Source of the DNA: Patagioenas fasciata
Taxonomy: Eukaryota; Chordata; Aves; Columbiformes; Columbidae
Assembly (NCBI RefSeq): GCF_037038585.1
Contig: NC_092525.1
Span: 18,806,867 to 18,870,866, forward strand
Direction of reading: 5' to 3'
Length of the DNA stretch: 64,000 bases
Shown: piece after piece, positions 62,418 to 64,000 of the stretch
How the letters are laid out: each line of letters begins with the position of its first letter
Position numbering within the stretch: position 1 is the first letter of the stretch
Notes under the pieces: model-generated
The model's database searches: none
The model's input: only the letters and a program-made list of their open reading frames with translations
Told to the model about the DNA's origin: nothing
Made by a program: the position numbers and the translations under genes

Positions 62418-64000
62418 CTGGTAGAAATGATTGATTAACAGTTTTTAAACAGGACTCTGACCTCAGCCACCACTTCAGCAGGTAAAGCACCTCTGCATTC
62501 GTGCAAAGGCCCGCTCTGTTCAGCATCACAGAATACCTCAATTCTGTGGCTTTCTGATGTAAAATATCCTTTTGTAAAAAGTTCCATTCAGTAATTAATA
62601 CATAATACACTTTGCTTCTGGTGGCTTGCCCTCAGTATTACAGCACAATGTAGTATTATCCTGTCCTGCACTCCATGCAAAGGAGCAAGACCCTGTTTTA
62701 AGGCATATTTACAGTTTCTCACTTCCCATATTAAAATACCTTAAGATAAAGAGATAAGATAAAGAAAATGAACACAATAGTACATGGTAACTATGGCACC
62801 CTGATATTCTGTTACACTAGCCAGGCTGTTTAATATGATCTGACCAGTTTCATGTACAGCGTATGTAACACACAATGTTAAATATTTATTTGCTATTTCA
62901 AGATATAAAGCACAGTCAGTTTTGTTTTGCTTCATTTAAAGACGGGAACAGCTGGCAAAGGAAAGCAATGTAAATACAACAAGGGTATCTTTGGGTTATA
63001 TTTATTCTATGGAATAAAAACATACTAGTTAGAAGTAAAAACCCGAATTTACTTATAAAAAAAATACAACGTAAATAGTAAGAGCTTGTCATTAACGCAT
63101 GAAACTCAACCCACAAGCATCCACCTCTGCTGGTAGAGTCTAATTTCAGTCATTTGTCCACAGCACAGAATGTGCCTAAACAAAGCGTCCTGGTTCATCC
63201 CAAATGCACAAATATTAAATAAAGCTGGGAACAAACGCAGGTATTAAAGAGTCAACAAAAATAAAATGAACTTGGGTTCTGTAAATTGTAGAGTAATTTG
63301 CAATCCACCAGCTGCACCTGGAACATGCTGCTTTTGTGGGGGAGGGAACGGAAAACCAATGCACTGTCCAAAAATGAGTCAGATCCAAACAAAAACTGAG
63401 CAGCTCTTGCACCGTTCAGCACTACCCCAGTATGCAAGCGTAATATAACCTGGAAAGTGATAGCAAGCATGCAAACAGGAGATTCATCCAGTGTTACCTG
63501 GGTGCTTATTGAAATACCAGGAGTTCAATGCACATGAATTTATCAATTTAAGGCAAGACCAAGCCCCAATTGAATTATAAAACATCTTTTGCTTTATTAG
63601 CTCAAATAGAAATAGAATTAAAAAGCAACAGCAAGGCTAACCATGTACTTTATCTAGAAAATTTAGTTACCCCATATCGAGATGTCAAAATGATAACAAC
63701 GTGGTGACACCACATAGATTCATGGTACATGAGAAAGCAATTGGTCCACACTGGGGCTGAGGTAGAAACGATAATGAAGAAAAACACTGGGAAGACTATA
63801 CACTAAGGAGGTTTTTGCACTGGATGATTGCATGCTACAACACTGTGTACTAGAGCTCAGTGCTTAAACAGGCCCTGTCTGCTCCTCCGGGAAGAAAATA
63901 AGCAGGAATAAGAATCTGATGCTGGGGCACAGGACCAAGTGGGGGACCAGCGCTCTCAGGTAGGCTGGGATGGTCTTGAGGGGTTCTTGTCATGCAACCC
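62418..64000 (-). other. PATJ: PATJ intron running off the right edge
   Basis: 1.6 kb with no further PATJ exon recognised on the minus strand. It is taken as part of the intron upstream of the 62325-62417 exon. A small divergent exon could have been missed. Confidence 0.7.

Overview
The window is nuclear DNA from a bird. Two vertebrate genes are split into short exons with GT-AG introns, and the interspersed repeats are CR1 LINE 3' ends carrying the typical terminal ATTCTATG-like repeats, which are the dominant retroposons of birds and other reptiles. I cannot name the species from the sequence alone. No prokaryotic, viral, CRISPR or tRNA feature was found.

Layout. Positions 1 to about 6777 are non-coding sequence upstream of the first gene, with two CR1 remnants, several GC-rich patches and one candidate untranslated first exon. 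The plus strand from 6778 to about 19140 carries a complete coding sequence for KANK4: nine coding exons, 1018 residues, with an N-terminal KN motif, a coiled coil, and C-terminal ankyrin repeats. From about 19145 to 24850 lies intergenic DNA with two CR1 copies. From about 24853 to beyond the right edge, the minus strand carries the 3' part of PATJ (INADL): a probable 3' UTR and the last 15 coding exons found here, encoding 562 residues that hold the last four PDZ domains (PDZ7 to PDZ10 in mammalian numbering). The 5' part of PATJ lies outside the window.

The genes are convergent, tail to tail, in the same arrangement as human 1p31.3 (recalled, not checked here). KANK proteins link talin and the cortical microtubule-stabilising complex at adhesion sites. 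PATJ is the multi-PDZ scaffold of the Crumbs-PALS1-PATJ polarity complex at tight junctions. They are neighbours by conserved synteny, and nothing in the sequence says that they act in one pathway.

I did not find an undescribed biological system. The observations most worth a second look are a 38-nt PATJ microexon with two competing splice donors, a phase-0 cassette exon encoding the last strand of PDZ8, a KANK4 start codon in an exon that carries only 16 coding bases, three CR1 copies with an almost identical 111-bp core, and a GC-rich island in the 13-kb PATJ intron.
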